Shown: one piece after another, positions 56,896 to 64,000 of the stretch
Numbering within the stretch: position 1 is the first letter of the stretch
Layout of the letters: the number at the start of each line of letters is the position of its first letter
Assembly (NCBI RefSeq): GCF_001368915.1
Contig: NZ_CSTE01000002.1
Span: forward strand, 595,226 to 659,225
From: Haloferax massiliensis
GTDB taxonomy: Archaea > Halobacteriota > Halobacteria > Halobacteriales > Haloferacaceae
Length of the DNA stretch: 64,000 nucleotides
Direction of reading: 5' to 3'
Translations under genes and position numbers: made by a program
Notes under the pieces: model-generated
Databases searched by the model: none
What the model was told of the DNA's origin: nothing
What the model saw: the letters and a program-made list of their open reading frames with translations, nothing else

Positions 56896-58112
56896 TTACT
56901 CCTCGCCGACCAGTCGAACGCCGGCCGACGGGCGGCAGGCGAACACGTTGCGTCGGGACCGACGCGCTCGGGGGCGGCGGCTCGAATCGCGCGCTCGGCC
57001 CGGTCGAGCGCGTCGCCGTCGACTAACGCGACCGCGCTTCCGCCGAAGCCGCCGCCGGTCATCCGCGCGCCGTAGACGCCCGGCGTCTCGGCGGCGAGTT
57101 CGACCGCCGCGTCGAGTTCGGGACAGCTCACCTCGTAGTCGTCGCGAAGGCTCTCGTGGGCCGCGAGCATCGCGTCGCCGACGCGGTCGAGGTCGCCCGC
57201 GGCGAGCGCGTCGCGGGCGCGACGGACGCGCTCGTTCTCGGTCACGACGTGTCGCACGCGGCGGGAGTGAACCGACTCCAGCGCGTCGGCGTGGGCGTCG
57301 AGGAGGGCGCGGTCCACGTCGCGAAGGGAGTCGAGGCCGCGGTCGGCGACCTCGCGCAGGCGGTCGAGCGCCGCCTCGCACTCGCGGACGCGGTCGTTGT
57401 AGCCGGACTCGGTCAGTTCGTGGGAGACGCCGGTGTCGATGACGAGGACGCCGGCGTCGTCGCCGAGGGGGACCGACTCGGTCTCGCGGCTCCGACAGTC
57501 GAGAAAGAGCGCCGAGTCGGCCTCGCACAGCGCCGCGGAGAACTGGTCGAGGATGCCGCACTCGACGCCGACGCCCTCGACCTCGGCCCGCCAGCACGCC
57601 AGCGCGAGGTCGGCGACGGGGCGGTCGCGCCCGGAGACCGCGAGGAGCGCGCGACCGACCGCGAGTTCGAGCGCGGCCGACGAGGAGAGTCCCGCGCCCG
57701 TGGGAACGTCCGAGGCGATGGCGAGGTCCGCGCCGCCGACCGGGTCGTCCTCGCGGAGGACGCGCGCGACGGCGGCGACGTAGGCGGCCCACCCGCCGGG
57801 GTCGTCGTCGGGGTCGAGTTCGGCCGTCTCGTCGAAGTCGGCGGCGCGGACGCGGAGTCGGTCGTCGCTTCTCGGGCGGGCCGCGACCGCGACGTGGCGG
57901 TCGACGGCCATCGGGAGGCAGAGCCCGTCGTTGTAGTCGGTGTGGCCGCCGACGAGGTTCACCCGGCCGGGGGCGACGGCGACGGTTGGGGCCGGCGTCG
58001 ACCTCGAACTCGGGGCGTCGCCGTCGGGGCCGAACGCCGCGTCGAGTGCGACTGTCGCGCGTTCGACCTGGTTCGGTGTCCCCGTGTTCGACCCGTCGGC
58101 GTCGCGGCTCAT
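56896..58112 (-). CDS. galK: Galactokinase-family GHMP kinase with C-terminal frameshift
   Basis: A GHMP kinase of about 405 residues if read to the stop at 56896. The galactokinase signature is GRVNLVGGHTDYNDG, the ATP loop VPTGAGLSSSAALELAVG, and the third motif MTGGGFGGSAVALV. After ...RVGPDA the frame continues into about 130 residues of unrelated Arg/Ser-rich sequence, to 56544. The neighbouring frame instead gives the expected ending VFACRPSAGVRLVGEE-stop at 56896. A one-base loss near 56947-56950 explains this. Haloarchaea mostly degrade galactose oxidatively, so the true substrate could be another sugar. Confidence 0.82.
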
Positions 58113-58663
58113 TCGCGTCCGCCTCCCTGCGGTTCCTCGTCGCTCGTCGCGGCTTCGTCGCCCGAAACCGCGTCGCCGCCGAGTCGCTCGGCTAGCTGGC
58201 GGCCCATCTCGCGCGGGTTCGCCTCGGTCACGCGGAGGTCGTCGCCGACCGCGACCCGGCCGCGGGACTCGCGGAGGGCGTCGCCCACGTCGTCGTCGCC
58301 GACGAGGTCCGCGAGGTGCGCGCAGGGCGGCCTGAGCTTCGTCCCGCGGAGTTCGGCCCCGCCGAGTTCGAACGTCGCGTCGAGCAGGCCGTCGAGGTCG
58401 ACGCCGCGGACGACGACATTTCGGCGGTGCTGGCCGTCAGCGAGGTCGAGGTCGTACTCGCGCTTCGCGTCGTCCAGCACCGCGGCGTCGACGAGCGTCA
58501 CCGGACAGCCGTCGGTCGCCGAGTAGAAGCCGTCGCCGTCGGCGTAGCGGTCGCCTTCGATGCCGCCCGGCGCGACCGAGACGGTCTCGTGGGAGACCAT
58601 CGGCTCGGCCTTCGACGGCGCGGTGTACAGCGCCTCGACGCGCCCGCGAACCTCGGAAGTCAT
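58109..58663 (-). CDS. MOSC-domain protein
   Basis: A 184-residue protein with the MOSC fold: GGIEGDRYADGDGFYS, TLVDAAVLDDA and the conserved Cys in RGTKLRPPCAHLADL. MOSC domains carry sulfur to the molybdenum cofactor or handle N-hydroxylated substrates. The C-terminal 25 residues are acidic and low-complexity. The ATG at 58663 is preferred over a frame extension of 15 residues. Its stop overlaps the galK start by 4 bp. Confidence 0.85.
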   Translation of the reverse strand: MTSEVRGRVEALYTAPSKAEPMVSHETVSVAPGGIEGDRYADGDGFYSATDGCPVTLVDAAVLDDAKREYDLDLADGQHRRNVVVRGVDLDGLLDATFELGGAELRGTKLRPPCAHLADLVGDDDVGDALRESRGRVAVGDDLRVTEANPREMGRQLAERLGGDAVSGDEAATSDEEPQGGGRE

Positions 58664-58738
58664 ACCTCTGGTTACCGCTCGAAACCACGAATAGGTTGGG
58701 CCGGCCACACGCGTCGGACCGGGCGTCGCGGCGGCGAC

Positions 58739-59374
58739 TCAGCAGAGCGGCTTGGGGTCGACGCCGAGTTCGGCGAGGCCGTCGGCGTAGTCGTCGTACG
58801 CCAGTTGGACGACGTACTCGGCGACCATCCGGGCGCGCTCCCAGTCGTCGTCGGTCGCACAGCGGTCGGCGAGGAGGTCCAACCCGGCCGCAAGCGTCTC
58901 TTCGGTCTCGGCTTTCAGGTCGCGAAAGAGGTCGGCCCGTGGTTCGTCCGCCTCGTTGACGAAGAAGCCGATGACCTGCGCGTGGGTGCGAACCGAGACG
59001 AGGCCGCGGCCGACCATGCCGGCGGCGGCGCGCTCGACTGTGTCCTCGCGCCCGCGGAGGTACGCGTGCATCACGCCGGGTTCGTCGGGAAGGTCGACGT
59101 CCTCGTCGAGGGCGTCGAGGACGCGGTCGAGGTGGTCGGCCTCTTGGGTCGCGGTGGCCTCGAACGCGGCTCTTGCTTCGTCGTCGACCTCGTCTGCGGC
59201 CCACGCCGCGAACGTCCCGCGGGCCGCGTGCTCGGAGTACGCGGCGGCGCGGAGCACCGCCGGCTCGGAGAGGTCCGCCCCGGTCAGCGCCAACAGGAGC
59301 TTCGACGAGCCGAGCCGGTCGAGTTGGGTTCGCTTCGCCGTCTCGACTGACTCGCGGAACGAATCGACGTCCAT
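58739..59374 (-). CDS. Ferritin-like (rubrerythrin-type) protein
   Basis: A 211-residue, largely helical protein. Glu and His residues in AAYSEHAARGTFAAWAADE and AFEATATQEADHLDRVLDAL suit a four-helix di-iron bundle. The usual C-terminal rubredoxin domain is absent. It may act in oxidative stress, but this is inferred. The ATG at 59374 (MDVDSFRESVE) is chosen over an upstream extension. Divergent from the HemAT gene. Confidence 0.65.
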   Translation of the reverse strand: MDVDSFRESVETAKRTQLDRLGSSKLLLALTGADLSEPAVLRAAAYSEHAARGTFAAWAADEVDDEARAAFEATATQEADHLDRVLDALDEDVDLPDEPGVMHAYLRGREDTVERAAAGMVGRGLVSVRTHAQVIGFFVNEADEPRADLFRDLKAETEETLAAGLDLLADRCATDDDWERARMVAEYVVQLAYDDYADGLAELGVDPKPLC

Positions 59375-59513
59375 ACCGCCAGTCGGTCCGCCAGCCACGT
59401 GAACGTTCGCCCCGACCAACGTGCGCCGGATTCCCTCTGCAATCGGTTTTTTGGTATCATCCGTGATATTCAGCGGAGAGGGTTGAAATATCGGTGACCG
59501 CTGAGGAACGTAT

Positions 59514-61247
59514 ATGACGAACTCCTCGGGACCAGTCGACGCGAGCGCGCGAGCGTGCGTGAACGGCGACAGGCTCCTCTCGCGGTTGGATATCGACGCG
59601 GCGGAAATCGACCGCCGGAAATCGTTCGTTCGGCTCTCGGCGGCGGACGAGCGACGATTGAGCGACCTCGAACCGCTCTTGGACGAGTTCGCGGACGAGT
59701 TCGCGGCGGCGTTCTACGACCACCTCGGCGAGCACGCGACGACGAAGTTCTTCGGTCGCTCGACGAAGACCACGGAGATGCTGCGGACCGACCAGGCGGC
59801 GTATCTCCGCGAACTCGGCCGCGGCGAGTACGACGAGGACTACTTCGCAAAGCGGGCGCGCATCGGGAAGTTACACGATATGATAGACCTCGGGCCGAAG
59901 TTCTATCTCGGCGCGTACTCGGTCTACTACGAGGGCATCCTCGGTGCCGTCGCGGACGAAGTGAAAGCCGAGTTCACCGGCGGCGACGCCGACACCGAGT
60001 TCGAAGGCGACGGCGACGGCGGCCTGCTCTCGGGACTTCTCGGCGGTGCGTCCGGCGTTTCGAGCGGTCTCCGCGGCGGCGACGACCGGGTCGAAGCCGC
60101 CGTCGACGAGGTCGTCGAGCGCATCCTCCCCGTGTTGAAGCTCCTGTCTCTCGACCAGCAGGTGGCGATGGAGACGTACATCCACTCGTACAGTCGGGCG
60201 GCGCGCGAGGCCGCCGAGCGCCGACGGGCGCTCGCCGACGAGGTCGAAGCCGACGTGAGCGACCCCGTCGAGTCGCTCCTGCGGAGCTCAGAGGAGGTCA
60301 CGGAGCGAACCGACGACATCGAGACCACGGCGCGGGCGCAGGCCGAGGACATGGCGACGGTCGCCGCCGAGGTGTCCGAGATGAGCGCGACCGTCGAGGA
60401 GATCGCGGCGACCGCGGAGGAGGTCGAGCGGACCAGCGCCGACGCCGCCATGCGCGCCGCCGAGGGCGAGGACGCCGCCGACGAGGCCATCGACGTGATG
60501 CGCGACGTGAGCGAGGCCGCGGAGACTGCCTCCGAGGACGTCCAGCAACTGCACGACCAGATCGCGGAGATAGACGAGGTGCTCGACGCCATCAACGACA
60601 TCGCCGAACAGACGAACCTGCTCGCGCTCAACGCCTCCATCGAGGCCGCCCGCGCCGGCGACGCGGGCGAGGGATTCGCCGTCGTCGCCAGCGAGGTGAA
60701 GAACCTCGCCGAGGAGTCGCAGGCCCGCGCCGCCGAGGTCGAGGGCACGGTGGACGACATCCAGTCCGAGGCGCGAGAGACCATCGAGAGCCTCTCGCAG
60801 ACGACCGGGCGGCTGTACGACGGCATCGACCGCGGTGAGGACGTGATGCGGAGCCTCTCGGACATCTCGGCGGCGGTCGAACAGGCCACCGTCGGCGTCG
60901 GCGAAGTCGCATCGGCGACCGACGACCAGGCCGAGAGCGCCGAGCAGATCGCCGGCATGGTCGACGACGCGACCGCCCGCGCGACCACCGTGTCGGACCA
61001 CATCGGCGACATCGCCGACGCGAACCGCTCGCAGACCGAGCAGGTGCTCTCGATCCGCGACGCCGCCGAACGCCTCGGCGGCGGCGAGACGGGCGGCGTT
61101 GGCGGGTCGAACGCGACTCCGGAACCGGGCTCCGACGCCCCGTCCGCCGGCGGGGTCGACGGCCCGCCGGGCGATGTCGTAAACGAGTTCGACTTCGACG
61201 AATCGCCGTCGCGCCGCCTCAGTAACGACGGGGGAACGACCGAGTAG
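59514..61247 (+). CDS. hemAT: HemAT aerotaxis transducer (globin-coupled MCP)
   Basis: A 577-residue soluble chemotaxis transducer without membrane helices. The N-terminal globin-sensor domain (about 20-210) has the proximal heme His121 in IGKLHDMIDLGPKFYLGAY; oxygen binding there signals to CheA. The C-terminal MCP coiled coil carries the hairpin tip DIAEQTNLLALNASIEAAR. An insertion rich in Gly/Asp (about 155-195) lies inside the globin region. The tail is Gly/Pro-rich. Known HemATs of haloarchaea mediate aerophobic responses. Confidence 0.93.
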   Translation: MTNSSGPVDASARACVNGDRLLSRLDIDAAEIDRRKSFVRLSAADERRLSDLEPLLDEFADEFAAAFYDHLGEHATTKFFGRSTKTTEMLRTDQAAYLRELGRGEYDEDYFAKRARIGKLHDMIDLGPKFYLGAYSVYYEGILGAVADEVKAEFTGGDADTEFEGDGDGGLLSGLLGGASGVSSGLRGGDDRVEAAVDEVVERILPVLKLLSLDQQVAMETYIHSYSRAAREAAERRRALADEVEADVSDPVESLLRSSEEVTERTDDIETTARAQAEDMATVAAEVSEMSATVEEIAATAEEVERTSADAAMRAAEGEDAADEAIDVMRDVSEAAETASEDVQQLHDQIAEIDEVLDAINDIAEQTNLLALNASIEAARAGDAGEGFAVVASEVKNLAEESQARAAEVEGTVDDIQSEARETIESLSQTTGRLYDGIDRGEDVMRSLSDISAAVEQATVGVGEVASATDDQAESAEQIAGMVDDATARATTVSDHIGDIADANRSQTEQVLSIRDAAERLGGGETGGVGGSNATPEPGSDAPSAGGVDGPPGDVVNEFDFDESPSRRLSNDGGTTE

Positions 61248-61325
61248 CGCGGGCCGCTGCTCGGGTCGCCGTTCTCTTTTCGACCCGCGTAGCGTTCTTC
61301 CGCCCGGCGCGCGTATCGTGTGGGT

Positions 61326-62468
61326 ATGACTCCCGAGGAACTGGCGGCCCGGCTCGCCCGCGGTGACCCCACGACGGTGCTCGACGTGCGCGACCGCGGC
61401 GAGTTCGAGGCGTGGCGCGTCGACGGCGCGGCCGTGACCGCGACGCAGATTCCGGCGGTTCGCTTCACGCAGGCCGAGATTCGCGGGACGGTCGACGAAC
61501 TCGCGGCCGAGTTCCGAGACGCGCCCTCGCCCGTGGTCGTCGTCTGCGCGGAGGGGCGGTCGAGCGACCACGTCGCAGACCTGCTCTCCGAGGCCGGCGT
61601 TCCCGCCGAGAACCTCGAATCCGGGATGGACGGCTGGGCGCGCGTCTACCGCGCCCGCGAACTCCCGGTCGGGAACGCGGACGCGACGGTCCTCCAGTAC
61701 GACCGACCTTCCAGCGGCTGTCTCGCCTATCTGGTCGTCGCCGGCGACGAGGCCGTGGTCATTGACCCGCTCCGGGCGTTCGCGGACCGCTACGTCGCAG
61801 ACGCCCGCGAGCGCGGCGCGGAAGTCGTCGCCGCCGTCGACACCCACGTCCACGCCGACCACGTCAGCGGCGTCAGAGCGGTCGCGGAGCGCACCGGCGC
61901 GACCGCTGTCCTCCCGGCCGGGGCGGCCGACCGCGGCCTCGACTTCGACGCGCGACTCGTCGCTGACGGCGAGGCCGTCGGCGTCGGCGACGCGGAACTC
62001 GTCGCCGTCCACGCGCCGGGGCACACGACCGAGATGACCGCGTTCCGCCTCAGCGACCTGCTCGTTGCGGGCGACAGCCTCTTTTTAGAGAGCGTCGCGC
62101 GCCCGGACCTCGAAGACGGCGACGAGGGCGCGCCCGACGCCGCGAGACGGCTTCACGCGACGCTCACGGAACGGTACGGCGAGTTCGCCGACGACACGTT
62201 GGTCGCGCCCGCCCACCGCGGCCCGCGGGCGGTGCCGAACGTGAGCGGCGCGTACGTCGCCGAACTCGGCGCGCTCCGGGAGCGACTCGGGGCGCTCTCG
62301 ATGGACGAAGCGGCGTTCGTCTCGTTCGTCTGCTCGGACATGCCGCCGCGGCCGGCCAACTACGAGCGCATCATCGAGACGAATCTCGGTCGTGCCTCGC
62401 TGACCGACGAGGTGGCGTTCGAAGTCGAGTTGGGACCGAACAACTGCGCGGCGACGAGCGAGGCGTGA
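61326..62468 (+). CDS. Rhodanese - metallo-beta-lactamase fusion
   Basis: A 380-residue protein with an N-terminal rhodanese domain (VLDVRDRGEFEAWRVDG, active Cys in VVVCAEGRSSDHV, about residue 76) and a C-terminal MBL domain (zinc motif THVHADHVSG, further ligand in HAPGHTTEM). The pairing resembles persulfide dioxygenase/sulfurtransferase proteins of sulfide handling. Domain order here is rhodanese first. The ATG at 61326 follows a GTG two codons earlier; either is possible. Confidence 0.85.
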   Translation: MTPEELAARLARGDPTTVLDVRDRGEFEAWRVDGAAVTATQIPAVRFTQAEIRGTVDELAAEFRDAPSPVVVVCAEGRSSDHVADLLSEAGVPAENLESGMDGWARVYRARELPVGNADATVLQYDRPSSGCLAYLVVAGDEAVVIDPLRAFADRYVADARERGAEVVAAVDTHVHADHVSGVRAVAERTGATAVLPAGAADRGLDFDARLVADGEAVGVGDAELVAVHAPGHTTEMTAFRLSDLLVAGDSLFLESVARPDLEDGDEGAPDAARRLHATLTERYGEFADDTLVAPAHRGPRAVPNVSGAYVAELGALRERLGALSMDEAAFVSFVCSDMPPRPANYERIIETNLGRASLTDEVAFEVELGPNNCAATSEA

Positions 62469-62588
62469 GACGCGGTCCGCGGGCGGATTGCGGGCCGAGC
62501 GAGTACGTCGGGCCGGCGCGTCGGCTCGGCGACTCGGTACGAAGCGGAGAACGCGGGCCGGCGGACCGGCCCCGGTGAGTAGCCGTCG

Positions 62589-62915
62589 TCAGTCGTCGTC
62601 CGCGGCGGTGCCGGCGGCCGCGGCGTCGCCCTCGATGCTCGGCGGGTAGACGCCGCGGTCGAGTTTGAGGTCGCTCTGCGGGCGGGCCATGCAGGTGAGC
62701 GCGAAGCGTTCCGCCTCCTCCTCTGTCAGCCCGCGGGCGGCAGGCTGGGTGACGTCGCCTTCGAGAATCTCGGCGGAGCAGGCGAGGCACATCCCGACGC
62801 GGCAGGAGTACTCCTGTGCGATGCCCTCCTCGATGCAGGCCTTGAGAATCGTCTGCTTGTCGGAGACGGTGATGGTCTCGCCCGTACCGACGAACTCGAC
62901 GGTGTACTCGGTCAT
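62589..62915 (-). CDS. [2Fe-2S] plant-type ferredoxin
   Basis: A 108-residue ferredoxin with the C-x4-C-x2-C ... C cluster motif in YSCRVGMCLACSAEI and LTCMARPQ. The C-terminus is acidic. The electron partner is not evident from neighbours. The ATG at 62915 (MTEYTVEFVG) is preferred; the upstream extension MVRSRIRRG is unlikely for a ferredoxin. Confidence 0.9.
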   Translation of the reverse strand: MTEYTVEFVGTGETITVSDKQTILKACIEEGIAQEYSCRVGMCLACSAEILEGDVTQPAARGLTEEEAERFALTCMARPQSDLKLDRGVYPPSIEGDAAAAGTAADDD

Positions 62916-63040
62916 ACCGCGGCGTATGCGCGACCGCACCAAAACTGTTTATCAAAACCGCGGCGACCTCGCCGCCGACCGCGCGGTCGAAGCAGGCTCC
63001 CGAGCGCGGCGCGAACGCGCGACTCGCGCCCGAGTTCGGA

Positions 63041-63523
63041 CTACTCCTCGGCTTCGGCGTCCGCGCTCTCGTCGGCGTCCGCCTCGTCTTCGTCTTCGTC
63101 GTCCAGTCGGATGGTGAGCACCGGCACCGGCGAGGTGCGGACGACGCGCTCGGTGACGCTCCCGAGCAGGTAGTGGCTCAGGCCCGTGCGCCCGTGGGTG
63201 CCCATGACGACGAGGTCGATGTCGTGGTCGTCGATGTACTCCCGGATGGAGCGGTAGGCGGTTCCGGTGACGACCTCGGCCTGCACGTCGATGCCGGCCT
63301 CCTCGGCGGCCTCGCGGACGTGTCGGGTCGCGGCGTCGCCCTCCCGTTCGAGGGCGTCGATGACCACGTCCGCGCCGGCGTCGAGCGAGGTGTAGATGCT
63401 GGTGTCGACGACGTACAGCGCGTGAATCCGCGCGTCGTACGTCTCCGCGATGTCGAGGGCGTGGTCGATGGCGCGTTCGGCGGCCTTGCTTCCGTCGGTG
63501 GGGACGAGGATTTCGCTGTACAT
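63041..63523 (-). CDS. Universal stress protein UspA family
   Basis: A 160-residue protein with the UspA start ILVPTDGSKAAERAIDHALD and the ATP-binding G-2x-G-9x-G-[ST] motif in GTHGRTGLSHYLLGSVTE. The tail is Glu/Asp/Ala-rich. Such proteins bind ATP and support stress survival; the specific trigger is unknown. Confidence 0.9.
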   Translation of the reverse strand: MYSEILVPTDGSKAAERAIDHALDIAETYDARIHALYVVDTSIYTSLDAGADVVIDALEREGDAATRHVREAAEEAGIDVQAEVVTGTAYRSIREYIDDHDIDLVVMGTHGRTGLSHYLLGSVTERVVRTSPVPVLTIRLDDEDEDEADADESADAEAEE

Positions 63524-63557
63524 GACGGATTATACTTAGTTCGGAACGGGGTTAATA

Positions 63558-63845
63558 CTACTCCTCGTTCCCGTCGCCTCGGAACGACAGGACGGCTTCC
63601 TCGCACGTCTGCAATCCGTCGATTCGCTCGGTCTCGTCGTCGAGTTCGACCGTCTCGACGACCGACCAGCCGGCGTCGTTCTCGTAGGCGACGCCCTTGA
63701 CCCACGCGCCGGTGGCGAAAAGCAGGCTTCGGGCGGGGCCGTCGTCCTCGACGGCGACGACGAGGTCGAACGCGTCGGCGCGGTTCAAAGACGTCAGCTC
63801 CTGCGGTTCGAGCGGTCGGACGGGTAGCGACTCGATGAGCGACAT
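63558..63845 (-). CDS. Small conserved haloarchaeal protein of unknown function
   Basis: A 95-residue acidic protein, MSLIESLPVRPLEPQELTSL at the N-terminus with LLFATGAWVKGVAYENDAGW in the middle. I recognise it only as a haloarchaeal type of protein. No membrane segment or metal motif. It ends about 30 bp from the UspA gene on the same strand. Confidence 0.65.
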   Translation of the reverse strand: MSLIESLPVRPLEPQELTSLNRADAFDLVVAVEDDGPARSLLFATGAWVKGVAYENDAGWSVVETVELDDETERIDGLQTCEEAVLSFRGDGNEE

Positions 63846-63949
63846 ATCCGAGTGCTACCGGTCGGCGGGGATGACGCTTTCGAAGGGGCGGGCCGCCGGC
63901 ACCTCCGCGAGTCGTAACCTTTCTGCCGTCCGGCGCGCCACGTCACCCC

Positions 63950-64000
63950 ATGATTCCCTCCCGCGCCGGGCGGCGGCCCGACCGGACGGCGCTCGCCGTC
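63950..64000 (+). CDS. Start of a rightward gene cut by the window edge
   Basis: An ATG about 30 bp after an AACCTTTC element opens a frame (MIPSRAGRRPDRTALAV) that runs to the end. Seventeen codons are too few to identify it. Confidence 0.35.
   Translation, partial: MIPSRAGRRPDRTALAV

Noticed and set aside
56544..58112. 522-residue galactokinase as read
   Set aside because: The last about 130 residues have no kinase character; the proper ending is visible in the adjacent frame, so a frameshift is more likely than a long tail.

Overview
The window is about 64 kb of a GC-rich haloarchaeal main chromosome, most probably a Haloferax species. The predicted proteins are acidic and Asp/Glu/Ala-rich. 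Many genes look leaderless, with a TATA-like box about 30 bp before the start codon. The gene order (glpK-glpC-glpB-glpA; leuA-ilvB-ilvN-ilvC-leuC-leuD-leuB; glpR-pfkB-ptfC-ptfA-ptsH-ptsI-ptfB-fba; gad) matches Haloferax volcanii as I remember it. I see no rRNA, tRNA or CRISPR array. All family names come from reading the sequence; no database search was possible.

Layout. (1) 1-7.6 kb, minus strand: glycerol catabolism, with the end of an HPr gene, a membrane facilitator candidate, glycerol kinase and the three subunits of anaerobic-type glycerol-3-phosphate dehydrogenase. (2) 7.8-10.8 kb: an Orc/Cdc6-like ATPase, phosphoglycolate phosphatase, a small HEWD protein and a methyltransferase. (3) 10.9-12.9 kb: an IS200/IS605-type element (tnpA+tnpB) that appears to sit inside a small zinc-ribbon gene. 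(4) 13-33 kb: the S-layer N-glycosylation (agl) locus. Outer genes aglM and aglB on the left and aglJ on the right look like the conserved Haloferax set. The interior (two sugar-nucleotide epimerase/decarboxylase-like proteins, a nucleotidyltransferase, four glycosyltransferases, a flippase, a sulfatase-like protein) differs from the H. volcanii set as I recall it and is partly AT-richer. It lies between two diverged, direct, about 330-bp non-coding repeats (14.4 and 31.4 kb). A DUF368 (PopT-like) lipid-phosphate flippase candidate lies just outside. (5) 33-35.5 kb: small haloarchaeal proteins. (6) 35.7-44.1 kb: branched-chain amino acid operon. (7) 44.2-51.3 kb: fructose PTS regulon from repressor GlpR through 1-phosphofructokinase, the PTS proteins and class II aldolase. 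(8) 51.5-64 kb: gluconate dehydratase, galactokinase, HemAT aerotaxis transducer, a rhodanese-MBL protein, ferredoxin, a universal stress protein and several small conserved proteins.

Most notable observations: a candidate leader-peptide attenuator (33 codons ending Ser-Leu-Ile-Ile-Val-Gly-Ala, overlapping a perfect hairpin) ahead of ilvB; the direct repeats bounding the glycosylation cassette; an array of about 51-nt units downstream of gad, each holding the same 15-nt box and a different but perfect 3-nt-loop hairpin; apparent frameshifts in leuA and galK; a TnpB whose RuvC-II glutamate position reads Gly, with a TnpA carrying a 17-residue insertion; and a zinc-ribbon inserted in a sulfatase-like protein.

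The glycerol and fructose modules probably work together. GlpR is expected to repress fructose genes on glycerol, and both modules converge on triose phosphates. Two HPr proteins are present, one at each end of this arrangement.
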